A DNA stretch of 64,000 nucleotides from Euryodendron excelsum (GCA_033060915.1 CM065378.1:14638501-14702500); one strand, 5' to 3'. Shown: positions 14,936 to 28,559, numbered from the stretch's first letter. The notes: generated by a model not told the origin, from the sequence alone. A program made the numbers and translations.

Positions 14936-15152
14936 GTGTTTGGCACGCCAACTTATAAAGTTAAACTTAAGTAATAAACTTATAAATTATAAGTTATAAG
15001 GTATTTTTAAAATATTTTTTAAAAAATAATTTTTTTTAAAAAAAATATATAATTAAACATAAGTAATTTTTTTAAAACACTAACTCAAATATAATTTTAA
15101 AAAAAATCATAAGTATAAGTTATAAGTTAATAAATAAGTTACATCTAAACAC
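14936..15152. mobile_element. MITE with GTGTTTGG-type termini
   Basis: A 217-bp AT-rich element just upstream of the ERMP1-like gene. Its left end reads GTGTTTGGCACGCCAACTTA. The reverse complement of its right end starts GTGTTTAGATGTAACTTA. The interior has inverted runs of the TATAAGTTATAAG type. No coding capacity. Family assignment is left open; target duplications are not obvious. Confidence 0.6.
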
Positions 15153-15535
15153 TAATTATATCCTTAATTTTAGTAAAAACTGCATGACTCTCATATAGAA
15201 AGAATATACATTTGATAATATTATGAGTTTTCATTTTTTGTTATATATTTGTTTTACTTATTTTTTATAATTTGGTGATGAGCATTTGTAGATTACTGTT
15301 GTGTCAACAGTACAAAATCAATATTTTGAAAACAAATAACACACCGATTTAATGTTTTTCATTTTTTTTCTAAATTTTGTAAACAATTAAAAATAAAAAC
15401 ATTAAACAAATATTATTTTTTTCCCAAAAATGTTACCAAACAGATTACGAGTCTGAACTTTGAACTATGAATGAGTGTTCGGTTGTTCTGGTGGTCCAGG
15501 GGCTTTGAACCCACTTATTTGATAAGAGTTCAAAC

Positions 15536-15643
15536 TCGGCTAGCCCTTTCCCTTCCCCCATTACATTGTATTAAAAAAAAAAAAAACTTATGCTTTGAAT
15601 TTATTTGCAAAATCGGCTAGCCCTTTCCCTTCCCCCATTACAT
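15536..15643. repeat. 31-bp direct repeat pair
   Basis: The word beginning TCGGCTAGCCCTTTCCC is present identically at 15536-15566 and 15613-15643. The DNA after each copy is also similar but diverged (TTATGCTTTGAATTTA versus TTATAGTTTGAACTTA), which indicates an approximately 77-bp local duplication. The first copy also carries a poly-A run. Confidence 0.85.
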
Positions 15644-18462
15644 GACCTTATAGTTTGAACTTAATTGCAACACGTATGGTATTTGTTAAAATTTATTGTG
15701 AATATGCTCGAATGGCTTTTATGTCATTTTATATAGCAAAAATTGACTATCAAAAATAATTTTGCCCTTTTTATTTCAAAACAACAAGCTGACCTCAGCA
15801 CAATCATTTTCATCATTTCACCTCATTGTTATTATTTAATCTATTTTGTAATTAAATTCAAGAAATCATGTGTTCATGTTAAAATATAATTTATCCATTT
15901 TTCTTTTAAGTTTCATTGTCCCAATTTGGAACCTAACGGACTTGTGACAAGTTCTCCATAACCCTTTACTAGTTATGGAGAAAAAAGACACTTTGGTCCC
16001 GTACTGGGGGCCGTTTTTATATTGACCCCTCTACTATAGGAATGACACTATCATTATGTGTTTAAAACTAAAAAAGTAAATCTTAGTTGTATTAAGGTAG
16101 GGTTTGAATATAGTATTATAGTTTTAATGCATGATTTGGTGAAAATCAATCGTCTGATGGGGGGAATTAATATATATGGTTTTATATCTTTAGAGTTTCA
16201 ACCAAAATATACAAAAAAAAAAAAAAATCCCTAAATTTTAGGGGTAAACTTCAAAGAAATTAGGCCTATTGAAATTAGACGAATGCTATACAATCAGAAA
16301 ATTCATACAAAATTTATTACAAGAATGATATGGCTAAGTTGTGAGCCTATAACTTTAAAATAAAGAACCCATCAAGATATTTGTTTATTACAAAACTGTC
16401 ATCGTCACATCATTTTGGTATAAAATTCTGTATAAAAATTTTGAAAAAATAGCATTTTCCTTGAAATTATTCTAATCCCTAGCCCTTGAATTCAAGTGAT
16501 AAAGAGTTGTAGTGAGAGTGATATTGTGATACCCCAATCTTATGGTATTTTTTACTCTCATATACTTTATATTTAGAAATGACTGGTTTATGGTTATATA
16601 AAAGAGAGAATTTATTCCACTATATTTTTAATATTTTTTTTTGTGTGGTAAGGTGTCGTCCTTAAGTACGGTGATATATACAATCACGTCTCGTCTGATG
16701 TGACATAATTAATGTCTAATTGAGTTGGAGTTGTAACAGATATAACTCTTTGATTCAAGTCTTGCTTAATTATAATTAAAATGAATTTGAAGTTCACAAA
16801 ATTTTATGAATGTTAACAATTGAATCGAAAGGAAAAACAATGCCATGGCTTGAGGTTTGAACTTCCTCATTGTCTTTATCCGAACATTAGAAAGAGCGGA
16901 ACATTTCACTTTTTCATTGGCAGTATAATTTTTCTCAACCTTTCCCAAATCCTACAACTTGCATTGTGAAATAACTTATGCTTATATCCCTAATTAAAAT
17001 TATAGAGTAAGAAGTAATTATTTAGCTAATTACAGTTAAATGGATATATTACCATGAATCATGTGGGCCCAACTTTTATGCTTTGACGTCCAAATGATGC
17101 TATGAAAAAAAATGGAAAATCAATAGCTAATAGACATAAATATTCAATAAAGTGGAAAATACGTTGAGTTTATTTGGACCAAAACATAAAAAAGAGAGAA
17201 CATTGATTTTAAATTTCAAATCTGGCATTGCTCCATAACATAAAGAAATTTACCACTTGCCCTATACAAAAAGTGTATCCACAATCCCTTTCTCAGGAAA
17301 ATAGAATCTGCTCGTGTTAGAGGGGCTGTAAGTAGGGTCACAATGTATAGATTTGGCAATTGTCGTTGAAAAAACAAATAAACGATTGATCAAAGCTGTC
17401 ACTTTTACGCAAACACATTACCACGGTGCAAATATGTACTATTTTTCCTTTCCCTATCTCATTCTATCCGGGAGAGAAATGGCATGGAAGGAAAAACGAA
17501 GGGGAAAAAATATTATTTTTCTTTCTCAGCTTTTTTTTTCCTTTTACTTTCTCTTTATTTTTTTAACAAAACTAAATAGAGGAAAAATATATATTTTTTA
17601 TTTTTTCTTTTTCTTATCTTTTCTTATTTTCTCAAGTTCCAAATAAAGAGTTTTTGGCGTTTTCCTATGCAAAATCATAATTTGATAGTACCTTAGGTAT
17701 CCAAGGATTAAAAAAAATGAAAAAAAGGAGCAACACAATGTATGAGACTGTTTTCAAATCTGCAACGCTTTTAATTACGATTGTTGTGCTGCACACGAAA
17801 AATTAGTTAATGCTTCAAAAGCACCATTTTATCTTTGCTCCATCTAGGGCCGGCTCAAGTCGACTTAAGGCATAAAACAATAAATTTAAATGAGGATTTT
17901 TTTGAAGAAAAGAATTATGAATTTTCACATCTTTAGTAGTGTTGTATAATTTTGACTTAAAATTTATTTTTTTAGCACTTTGGGATAAAAAATTATTAAT
18001 TAATATATTCAAGTTTAGATAACAAATCTTTTTCACTCGATAGTATATACCACTAGTCATGCATGACCTAAGTAATATATACAAATTATATACAAATATT
18101 CATCGTATTTACCGAGTCAAAATTGACTCAATCAATACAATAAAAAAATAGCTTTCAGTTTTAATTTTAGTAGGTACCCATATATGACCAACCAACAATA
18201 ACATAATTGCACTTTGTTTAATTTAATGTCTCAAGTAATAAAATAAAATAAAATGTTGTACATTTAAAGGTAACTTACGAAATCAAATAGAGATTGAATA
18301 CAATTTGACAAAATAAAAACCAAACAAAGATCAATTCATACAAAAAATAAAAAAATTTATGACAAAATAAAAAAATTTACAACAGAAACCCATTTGATAA
18401 TGCCATTTGTAAGGTATACCAAATTTTTTTATTTTAAAAATTTGTGCTTGCATGAAAGAGGG

Positions 18463-18503
18463 AGAGAGAGACAGAGACAGAGACAGAGACAGAGACAGAG
18501 ACA
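18463..18503. repeat. (GAGACA)n microsatellite
   Basis: Tandem hexamer array GAGACAGAGACA in the spacer, followed by AAACAAAGAGAAAGAGAG. Confidence 0.95.
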
Positions 18504-18754
18504 AACAAAGAGAAAGAGAGTTGTGAGGGTTTAGACTTCTTATCATTTATATATAGAGAGAAAGAGAGTTGTATATAATTTTTTTTTTCTTTTTCAAGTT
18601 ACCTAGTGTAGTTGATTTGGGTCTTTTTTTTCTTTATTTCTTCCTTTTTTATGGGGTCATTTCTCTCATACATTATTGAATGAAGGGATATTGACATCTA
18701 ATCATCATATTAGTCTCTTTTAAACATTGAAAAAGACTTGATAGAGGCTGGTAT

Positions 18755-19075
18755 GTGGATCCCATTGAAGCCGTGATCTTCATTTTTGCTCAGGAGTTGG
18801 GTTTGCATAAGGTGCATCGGAAAGTGGGGTTCGCTGTCAATTACAAAGTTGATTAATTCTGTTGAAGAAGACTTGTCTCTGGTTGGTCATTTAATCGAGC
18901 TTACGCGAAGGAAGGAAGTTCAGGACTTTTCTTTTTATCACAGTTACTCATGTAAGTCAAAATAGGAAGATTGTGGCACACTTACTAGCCAAATTGGCAT
19001 TGTATTTACGATATCAGGAACGGAGGAGGTTCATTTTACTGTTACTCCTATTGCGGTCACTGATTTCGTGTAAAT
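18755..19075 (+). pseudogene. Decayed RNase H-like fragment (probable retroelement/RVT_3 fossil)
   Basis: Three short frames read like consecutive pieces of a plant RNase H domain: IFAQELGLHKVH near 18782, LINSVEEDLSLVGHLIE near 18850, and THVSQNRKIVAHLLAKLAL near 18945. The last matches the conserved 'H-V-x-R-x-x-N-x-x-A-H-x-L-A' end of the domain found in LINEs and RVT_3 proteins. Frame changes and stops separate them, so it is not functional. It ends in a T-rich tract about 450 bp before the GT47 start codon. Whether it came from a LINE or a captured host gene cannot be told. Confidence 0.5.
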
Positions 19076-19524
19076 TTTTTTTTTCCTAGACTTAATCATC
19101 AATATAAAAAAAAACATTGAAATATTCTTCTTATATGCTAGAACGGGAGTGAATTAAGTATAGCTTTTCTTACCTCATATCTCCCACTGATACACTTCAA
19201 ATCCTATGAGCGATAGTTATTGAGGTAATACATAAAACAATAATACTATACTAGGTAAAAGGGAATAATTGTTGGGTTCAGTTTGGTTAAAAGTCTAGAC
19301 CAGAAAGAGACAAGATCCTGTGTATCCCAGATCTGATATAATCACAATTTATGGGATTGGCCGGAAAGGAAAGTATATACATCTAACGGCAGACATTCCG
19401 TTGCTTAGGATCCAATCTTCTTCACTTTACTTTTTTCAGCAATACCTTGCTTATCTGCTCCTGACCTTACTGCGATCAAACAGACAGTACCCATGATCAA
19501 ACAGAGAGTTTCAAGAGAGAGAAG

Positions 19525-22500
19525 ATGAAAAAGGTTGGGAAAACAGTGTTCTCCCTTGTATTCGTCCTTACCCTTCTCTTCACCTACTCCATTTTCATTG
19601 GAACCGTCGATGTCAGATCACACTTCTTCCCACTTTTACAGTCACTGCCGAATGTCAGTACACCCTGCCGCACCGAATCGCCGCTCAGGGTCTACATGTA
19701 CGACCTGCCCCGGCGGTTCAACGTCGGCATGCTGAATCGCCGGAGCTCCGACGAAACTCCTGTGACCACCCGGAATTTGCCGCCGTGGCCGGGAAATTCT
19801 GGGCTGAAGAAGCAGCACAGCGTGGAGTACTGGATGATGGCCTCGCTATTGTACGAAGGCGACGGTGGAGACGAGACCCGAGAGGCGGTTAGGGTTTTGG
19901 ATCCGGATTCGGCTGACGTGTTCTTCGTGCCATTCTTCTCTTCGTTGAGCTTTAATACCCACGGGCACAACATGACTGATCCGGCTACCGAGTTCGACCG
20001 GCAATTGCAGGTACTGTATTGGGTTATCTGTAGTTTCAGCTTCGCTTGTGTGTATATACGTACATATGCACATGTATATACATCTATCACTGCTTATTGG
20101 TTACGTGCCTGTTTGTGTTTGATTTACAAGCGTACGTGAAGATTTTTTTGAATTTTGTGGTGCAAAGGCTTTGAATTGGAGTATCTAATGTGTTCTTTAC
20201 ATATGTATGGTCTGTTTTTCGAAACATCAACTTCATTCTCTATTGACTTGCTTCATACTGATTATGTTGCTCTTACTGCATCTTTTTGGGTTTTTCCTAT
20301 TTATGTGTAATAGATAAGGAATATTTAACATTGATCTGTTTGCTTGCGGAGAAAGTAGATCAAATGGGAGAAAATTCAATTCTCATCCTGGTATCCCATA
20401 AAATACGTCAAATTTTCAGAGCTAAATATTGTGGTCTTATTAGTTGATGAATCGGGTTTGGAATTTAGTTTTCTTAGATGCGCAGAGGCAGAAAGTGGTA
20501 AAAACTAAAATTCTACTTTCGATTTCTTACTTATAACTTATTTTATTTTCTTTTGTGCAACCAAATAAAGTCTTTCTTAGGTTTTGAGAATTTGGCTTGT
20601 TATCTGACTACATTAGGCAGGTGGCAGAGTTAGATTGCTTGGAGGTATTTCATTGTTGGGTGAATAAGTTTAACTAACTGGGAATTACTGGATGAAATCT
20701 ATGCAAATGGAAATTGTTTCTTAAAGGAAAAAGTAAACATATGCAGCTTCGGGTCTTTGAAATAGAATAGCTATGAGAAAATTATGCTCTTATTTTTTTA
20801 TTCATTTGAATTTTTGTGGAATGCTGGCATCAGGAACTATTAGGAATTGATTTCGTTCTAGATCCATTCCTCTATACACTCTTGCCTGTTTAATGGCCAT
20901 TTTGTTGCCCAAAGCTACTAGGAGGATCAGATTGAGTGATTCCTATTATCTGGCAGTTAGGCTTTCTAATTATCCCCAAAAAAAAAAAAAGTCAGCAGAG
21001 ACCTTTTCCACTGATTTGTTACATGATGTGATCCTAATCTTTGACTATTCAGAAATGCAATGGTCAGTTGGATTTGGTTTATAACTATTGATGTATCAAG
21101 TCAAATCAAAGAAGTGGCTAGTTTTCAGAAGTGTTTCATAGCTTATCATCAGAGGTCTAATTGCCTGATGCAGCCAGTCGTGATGAGCCTTTCTGCAGAA
21201 TGAACTTTCACCTTTCGTGTTTTAATTTTGTGAGAAAAACTTGCTCGTTTCTATGACTACGGCTTTTTTAAGTTGGTTCTGTTTCTTATTTTAACTGCTA
21301 TCTATATCTTTTGCAATATAATAAAAAACCTCAGCTTCTCTGCAGGCTTCCCTGCAATTAATATTGATGTAAAATCAGATTATTTTCTTTGAATGATCTT
21401 AATACCACTTTGGCTACATTTATTCGAGTATAATGCACCATCTGCCCCTACCTCTAGACACTGTTAAATACTTAAATTGGGACTAAAAACTCCTTTCCAA
21501 TATCACTGTTCTTGAACTGGTATAACTTTCAGAGCTGAATATAGGTGCTTCTGATTTCAGGTTGACATACTTAAATTTCTGAGGCAATCCAATTACTGGC
21601 AGAAGTCTGCAGGCCGAGACCATGTAATTCCCTTGCATCATCCAAATGCTTTCAGATTTCTTCGAGAGCAGGTGAATGCATCTATTCTCATAGTGGCAGA
21701 TTTTGGTCGCTACCCTAAAATCATGTCAAATTTGAGCAAAGATGTGGTGGCCCCGTATGTGCATGTTGTGGATTCATTCGTTGATGATGACCCTCCAGAC
21801 CCATATGAGTCTCGTTCTACTCTTCTTTTCTTCCGAGGGAGGACAGTGAGGAAAGATGTACGTTGGTTTTGAGAGTTGAACATCCTGATGTAATTGTCCT
21901 TTATTTGGAGCAAAAATAATCTCTCTCTTTCTCTTTATATGTGTATTGTTGCAGGAAGGAATTGTCCGCCTTAAACTGGCAAAGATATTAGTTGGTTATG
22001 AGGATGTCCACTATGAACAGAGCTATGCAACAGGAGAAAGCATAAAAGCGGTACGATTTAAAGTTTCATGACTAAGAAAGCTATATTTGTGTTCTGTGTC
22101 TTGGAAAGTGCAAATAGAACTATAAGTCTACAACTTTTTAATGCAAGGACAAGTTTGGCTGGGCTTTTAGTTGTCAATGCTACTTTTGCCCTCAGCGCAC
22201 TTGCCACCCTCCTTTCATTTTGTTTATCTCTGATAATCTGATTATAAATATTTAGACCATTTAGCCCAATGATAACTAGCGTGGAGGAGCTTGGTTCATT
22301 TAAAATTTTTTTTTTGTTTGGTGGTGTTGGGAGAGGGGATAACAACAAAGGTGGGGGGGGAAGTTTTACATCACTAGACACATCCATACACCACAGGACA
22401 AAAAGTTCATTATAACATGGGAGGTTATGCTCAAGTTTCCTTAGTCAACTTGGGCATAGATGCACTCAGACTTAAAATGCAAATTTAAGCTTCTCCTAAA

Positions 22501-23686
22501 GTTCCATTTTTCCTTCTATTTATACTGCCTTTCAATCATGTCTGCAGCCTCTTTGTGCACGCGAGCGCCAAGGAGAACAAAAGAAAGAAAGAATGATTAC
22601 AGAAATTAAACTTCATTCTTAGTTATGAAGATACAATGAATTTAACCCACTTTAATACACATATCACCGAGTGATTGGGGTTCTACATGCTTCTACCATT
22701 GCCTAGGTATAGAGTTAAGAGTCATAGGCACAGCCCTGTACAAGTTCGGCGACGCCACACCAACAGAAAGTACTGCATATCTAACATCTTATACTGCATG
22801 TACTCCATTTATTTAAAGGAAATTAGGAGTTCAAAAAGGTGGATGGCCCCTGCCAGCCTCTCCTTGTTCTCTGCCACTGGTAACTAGTCATTCTGCAATG
22901 CTTGTTGGCATGTAATCACTTGTGAGATTGTAAATAGCATTTCATGGTTAGCAGCAAAGACAACCCCCCACCTCTTCTCTTTCCTTCCCCTTCCTCCTTC
23001 TCCTCCTGTAATTGATTGTTTCCTCTTTTTCTCTTTATTCTGTTCTGTTATGAAGTAGGCATCTCTATAATTTGAAGGACAATCCTTTAATACTAGTAAC
23101 TGCATGATTCCCACTGGAAAGGGGTTATATAGACTTTGCAATTGGGAGATATGCCCTATTTTGGGTTGTCTATGTCAGTTACCTTATTGTATTATGTTTG
23201 TTTTATGCTCCTTTATTGTTTATTCACCGTCTCACATTTATTTATCTTTCGTTATACCAGTCCTCTGAAGGGATGCGTTTGTCGAAGTTCTGTCTACATC
23301 CTGCAGGAGACACTCCTTCCTCTTGCCGCCTATTTGATGCTATTGTGAGCCACTGTGTTCCTGTTATTGTGAGTGATCAAATTGAGCTCCCCTATGAGGA
23401 TGAAATAGACTATACACAGTTCTCAGTTTTCTTCTCTGTTAAGGAGGCATTGGTACCAGGTTACATAGTTACACAGCTCCAGCAATTTCCTAAAGAGAGA
23501 TGGCTGGAAATGTGGAGGCGGCTCAAAAACATCTCCCATCACTTTGAATACCAGTATCCCCCCAAAAAAGAAGATGCTGTGAATATGCTATGGAGACAAG
23601 TAAGGCACAAGGTTCCTGCAGTGAAACTTGCTGTTCATAGAAGCTGGAGGTTGAAAGTGCCAGATTGGTGGCGCAGAAGGAGATAG
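19525..23686 (+). CDS. GT47 exostosin-family glycosyltransferase (ARAD1-like / At1g67410-like)
   Basis: Golgi type II membrane glycosyltransferase of the exostosin family, probably acting on wall or glycoprotein glycans; the substrate is not predictable from sequence. Four exons: 19525-20010, 21561-21857, 21955-22050, 23261-23686; all phase 0, giving 434 aa. The N-terminus has a signal anchor at residues 8-28 ([19 protein letters not shown]). The exostosin domain begins at [16 protein letters not shown] and includes [14 protein letters not shown], [11 protein letters not shown] and [12 protein letters not shown] motifs. The last exon holds the hallmark [20 protein letters not shown] and [18 protein letters not shown]. 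The end is basic (DWWRRRR). It is divergent from the ERMP1-like gene and tail-to-tail with sulfite oxidase. Related families include ARAD1-type arabinosyltransferases; I expect the closest match in the At1g67410 group, from memory. Confidence 0.93.
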
Positions 23687-24803
23687 TTTGGAGCCAGCTC
23701 TTACTGACACTGTACATTCATAATAATTCATAGAGACAGCCATTGAAGGGAATGAAGAACTAGAGGTTGTTGCAACCCTGACGTCAGCCAGAAATAGTTA
23801 CAAGATGAGTAGTGTTTAGTTGATCAATTATTCTCTCAACAAAAAAGGAAAAAGAAGAGAGTTTCATCTCGAGGGAAATTCTTTTGCAGTGTCCAAAATA
23901 TGGACATTTTCTTGAGTGGGTTGCTTTTCCATGTACTTGGCGGCCATTTTTATCTTCAAACATGCAACAATGAGTTATAATGAGTGATTAGGGTTCCATA
24001 ACATAGCTGTGCATTGTTAACTCAGTTGAAAAAACTGGTCTAGCAGTTGCTTGCGGTGTTTTATACAATCGGTGACTACCAATCAGTCTCATCCTGGGGG
24101 AAAATCTACTTAGTAGGAAAGGGCTACTGCCAGAGGCATATGATTCGATGTTGAACTAAAACAACTTATTACAGTGTTCTAGGATATGGTAAGCCAGTTG
24201 TTGCTCCGGATGATTCTTCCTGTCAAGGTAGCTACCTTATGACTTTCTGTGAATATTACTACAAGTGTTGTCACTCTTGAATGAGAACCTATGCTTTGTT
24301 TCTGTTAATTATACCAAGTAGGAATATGACTTGAGGTAAGGATTAGGGAATGCCTTTCCTATGGTACTGCTATGGGTTGAAAGCCAATATTCTTCAAGGG
24401 TTTGAATCACTTGACTTAAAAGAGCTAGTTATATATACTGTGCTGTTTGCAATGACCTGTACTTGCTAGAATTCCCGGAAAAATAAAAAGTAAGAAAGTA
24501 AATGCAGAATATTTGAAGCTAGGGTTTGATTTTCAAGAGTGATTTTGCCACTCGTTCAGCATCACGTTTCTCTTCACTGTTCCATGTAGAGACATTGTTC
24601 GGTAGACAGAAAAACGTTGGCAAATTCATTAAAGAAAGAATTGCATGCTGCAGAAGAAACACATAAGCTTCTGGTTTATATTGAACTCGTCCATACTGTA
24701 GAGTATTCCTTCTCGGTATCTCCAAGCTAATTCTCCACCAATTTATAAAATAGGATGGATATGGATCAGAGAAGCTCATGTTGGTACTGAGCTAGGTTTA
24801 ATA
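23687..24803. other. Tail-to-tail spacer between GT47 and sulfite oxidase genes
   Basis: No gene recognised. It presumably holds the 3' UTRs of both flanking genes. An 86-codon minus-strand open frame at 24519-24779 has no recognisable domain and lies where the sulfite oxidase 3' UTR is expected. Confidence 0.7.
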
Positions 24804-27800
24804 TCATGTCTTTGAATTATCTGCGTCTTCCACACGGATTTGTATCCGATGCCAGGAAGTGTTGAGTATTCCTCTCAGATTCCATATGACAGCCACATTT
24901 TCCGGTTGGACATTTGCAGCTATGTCAACCTGCCCATGAGTTTAGGGAAGAGACGATATGAATCAACAAGCTATGAAAAAAAGTCATGAAAAAGAAACTA
25001 GCAAATACTTAACTGCTTTGGCAACTATCTCTGTATTCTGGAGGACATCACCTTCAGCCTTAAAAAGCACCCAAGCCCATTTATCACTGGCTGTGTCATC
25101 ATCAGCAGCATAAGGAGTTCCACTCTTTTGGTATCTGGAAGCTTCCACCCATGTCTTGCCACCATCGAACGACACATCCACTCTTTCAATGCCACGCCCG
25201 CCTCCAGATGCTGCATATCCATGTATTTTTACCTGCATCATGATGACGAGGAGGAGAAGGAGGAGGAGGATCATCATTGAAGCTATTATATCGGAAAAAA
25301 TCTAAAAATCATGAAAATTGCAGCGCAATAGAAATCTTGTTTGAAGCATGTTTTACAAACCTTTCCATGTTGTACGGTAACCACATCCTCCATCGAACAT
25401 ATGACACTCTGCGAAGTCAAATAAAGATCGTTATACAAGTCCAGCAAGGTATTAGCCCTTATTTGATGAAAATCTTCAGTTTATAGTTACTGTTCTGAAT
25501 CTATTATGCTCATAAGGCTTCCTTAATCCTTATAGAACATATATCTTCATATGGGTCATCAACTTCATAAACAGAGTGATTCACTGCTGCTCATGACATG
25601 AACGGATCTATAAGCTTGAATAGTCACTTTTGACTCTTGAGTTTCGAGCATCAGAAAAACGTAAAAATTTTGTTCTTATAGAATTTTTATACAGAAACCC
25701 CACTAAAATGATCAGATTTCCTTATAGTCAAAGTCAAGAACATAAGTTCATTTCCACTGTGTAGTGCACCGAACCAACCTGAACTGGAAAATCCATTTGT
25801 GGCTTTCGAGTGGACCAATCGATATTTTCCCAATTAACGGAAGGAGGAAACATCTTGTAATCTCTTTGCATGAAAAAGCCCTGTTACACACCAGTGTAAG
25901 ACAGAATTTACAAGTGAAAGGCACATGAAGAAAGCTTTCAATCTACATTTAAGAACCAACCTGGCATTCTTCTGCAGTTATATTGATTGAATCAAGCCAT
26001 TTAACAGAACGGGCGCCTATAACGCCAGGGACAACAACGCGAAGTGGATATCCATGATCCCTGTTTAGAGTCTTCGTTACAGTAACACAAGGCAAAATTG
26101 AATCAGAACAAAACAACATGAAATGAATTAATAGAACATTGAGAAAAAGAAAAAGAAAAATATATATATATATATATATATATATTTCCTTTTTGGACAG
26201 ACAACATACCTCCCCATTCATCTCGTATGCAAGTAAAACATCAGCTTCGGAGTTTGTCGCGTGGATTAATGGAATCGATCCCCTGTATGGACCTCCATTC
26301 TCCTCCTAATAATTGCATACAAAAAGCGGGAATAAACATCCAAATTACGCGGAATTAATCCATGAAACAGCATAACTTCTATAATAAGATCAAATGGATA
26401 AAAATGTTCACCTTACACCTGTCAACGCTTATGAATTCTACATGTTTTCCGCCAGAAGATGTGATTTTCGACAATTTAGGTATTCCGACAAGCTCAAGAA
26501 CATCAGCCAGTTTAGCTCCTCCCCAAATGGCTTAAAGCAGTTATGCAAAGTATGTAAGTTAATAGCACATTCAGGAAAACAAGATGAACATTGTTTTCCA
26601 AAAGGTTTGGGAAAAAATTAGCAGCAGTCAAAATGTAGAGAGAGAGAGAGCAAACCATTTCCAATGGCTGACACACCCCAGCCAACACCTTTCACTGCTC
26701 TTATTTTGCTCATTGCAGTCCTTCTATTACCTGCACACTGCATAACTTAAAATGAAATAGAACCCACAAATCATTCAACTTGACCCCAAGCTGATTCGAC
26801 AAAACCAATGACAACAACATCAATATGTGTAGCGAAACTTACTTGTAAAGTGGCTGTCACATTATATTTTGGTAGCTTCCTGTAATAAAAATCATAACAT
26901 AACTGCCATTTTCAAATAAATTCACATGGAGAACCATGGCTCAAGATATCAGGATCACCACATTTCTAATTGAAAAAAAAAAAACATGGATCATTCTCAA
27001 AATTGATATTAATTTGGCATCTGATTCCTTACTCAAATCCAAAAATACTTACTTGATATCAGCCATTGATAGTTCCATGTGCTTTTCCACCAAACCAGCT
27101 ATAGAAACTCGGTAGCTGCTCTGCCAAACAGGTAATTACAGTTACTCAGAACTTACTAAGAGGTTGGATGCTGTAAAGATATGGAGGAATAGGAGGGTTA
27201 GTAACCTTTCAATATCATCAACTATTGGGATTGGTCCATGGTTTCGCTTGTAGAACAAATCCACCGGGGTTACATAGGAGGAAATCAAGGCCGTACGATG
27301 GGGCTCAGCATTGAAAGGTTCCTATATATATAAGAGCAACGAAGAGCCCAAAGAGCCCAATTAAGAGAAGAATATGAATCCACCAAATTTCTAACTTCAA
27401 ATGTGTCTGGAATAATTAAGTTTTTCCAAATCATAGAATCAAGTGGGCTTGATTAGAAGAAAGCGAAAAAAATGCCAAACATTTCATAGCAGTGTGTGGA
27501 AGATTTTGACTGCTTAATCATATATACATATATATATATATATATATCTATACATGTATAAACTCCCAATGGATAATTAAGGTAGATTGGTTGCCCATAT
27601 TCAAAAAATCTTTCAGTACTTAATAAAAAAAAAATGTCATTGTTTGCTGCAGACAAGTCAAATCTGAAACCATGAACGATCCACCTCTCAAAATGTGAAA
27701 GCTCGTGTTCAGAGACCTGAGTTTTTCATAGTGGTATACCAAGAATTCATATATATACATATATAAATATATCTATATTGAGTGGGGGAGAAATGGTGAT

Positions 27801-27895
27801 GATGTGAAGGAAAAACTCACCTTGGAATTGATCAGAAGCCTTGGATGACGAGGTGGCTCTTGAGAATAATCAGAGGGGGCTGTTAGGCCTGGCAT
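24804..27895 (-). CDS. SOX: Sulfite oxidase (molybdenum cofactor enzyme)
   Basis: Oxidises sulfite to sulfate; plant forms are haem-free peroxisomal homodimers (family knowledge). Twelve exons: 27821-27895, 27206-27321, 27053-27118, 26843-26879, 26656-26737, 26412-26530, 26210-26305, 25961-26071, 25779-25880, 25361-25408, 25014-25232, 24804-24929; 1197 bp, 398 aa. It starts MPGLTAPSDYSQEPPRHP, the typical plant SO N-terminus. Exons 4-5 give TATLQCAGNRRTAMSK with the molybdenum-ligand Cys. Exon 8 carries RDHGYPLRVVVPGVIGARSV. Exon 11 carries the dimerisation-domain signature GYAASGGGRGIERVDVSFDG, and exon 12 WNLRGILNTSWHRI. The protein ends NSKT, not a recognised PTS1 tripeptide such as SKL or SNL. 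The start codon lies 866 bp from the divergent O-methyltransferase start. Confidence 0.95.
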
Positions 27896-28475
27896 TCTCA
27901 CCTTCCTTCCTGCAAGAATTCTAGAGAGATAGAGATAGAAAGAGAGAGGGGGAGAGCTTTCCTTGGTTGGTTTCGCTGAAGCAGTACGCTGCCACTGAAA
28001 ATTCAGGGCATACGTGTGGCTAGTGATGAAGTGAATATTCACGGAGGGCCACAACCTCACTGTTGTTGGTTCACATAACCGTTGATCCCTTTTTGCCACC
28101 TGGCATTTCTGTTTAAGGATCATTAACTCTCTCTCGTGTTAGTTGGGTTTTTAGTGGTAGCTGCTGAAAATTAGTTTGTTATAGGAAAAATTTTGTTTGG
28201 ATAAGTTTTTTTTAACTAGTTTATTTATTTATTTATTTATTCGATGAGGCGGTGTTTTTACATTTCTGATTTTTTTTTCGAATACATAAGTGTCTGTTTG
28301 TTTTGTGTTTTTATGGGCTTTTAATTTGGTTTTTGATAGTTTACCTAAAATAAAAATTAAATACTAGTTAAAAATGTGGATAAAAATGCTCATCTAAATG
28401 ATAACTTTGTAAATAATTCGAGTGCTTGTAATGCGGTGCACCAAACATTTTCATCAGGGTTTGAATCTCTAATGC

Positions 28476-28559
28476 TGTGTTTGGCAGCATAAATTCCACA
28501 ATCTGAATTTGATTTAAAATGATCTTTTATTTCACGTGAATTTTATGGTGCCAAACACA
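28476..28559. mobile_element. Short palindromic MITE
   Basis: Left end TGTGTTTGGCAGCATAAATT pairs with the reverse complement of the right end, TGTGTTTGGCACCATAAAAT. It sits in the shared promoter region between sulfite oxidase and the first O-methyltransferase, about 200 bp before the latter's start codon. Confidence 0.65.

Larger units (their letters stand above)
15156..18750. other. Repeat-rich spacer between the divergent ERMP1-like and GT47 genes
   Basis: No gene recognised. It is AT-rich and includes a 31-bp perfect direct repeat (15536-15566 and 15613-15643), a poly-A stretch at 15572-15586, and a purine/pyrimidine-rich MITE-like block near 17430-17650 ending CTCAAGTTCCAAATAA. A TAGGGCCGGCTC motif at 17845 resembles a hAT-type terminus. 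A (GAGACA)n array lies at 18463-18503. Confidence 0.6.

Noticed and set aside
17845..17890. TAGGGCCGGCTCAAG motif as the end of a complete hAT element
   Set aside because: Resembles a hAT terminus but no opposite terminus or target duplication was found nearby.
18331..18546. Minus-strand Ser/Leu-repeat frame
   Set aside because: Translation of the (GAGACA)n microsatellite.
24519..24779. 86-codon minus-strand frame downstream of sulfite oxidase
   Set aside because: Lies in the likely 3' UTR, no domain, no splice support.
25949..26221. 90-codon frame starting in a TA repeat
   Set aside because: Only its second half (TLNRDHGYPLRV onward) is real, as exon 8 of sulfite oxidase; the rest is intron read-through.
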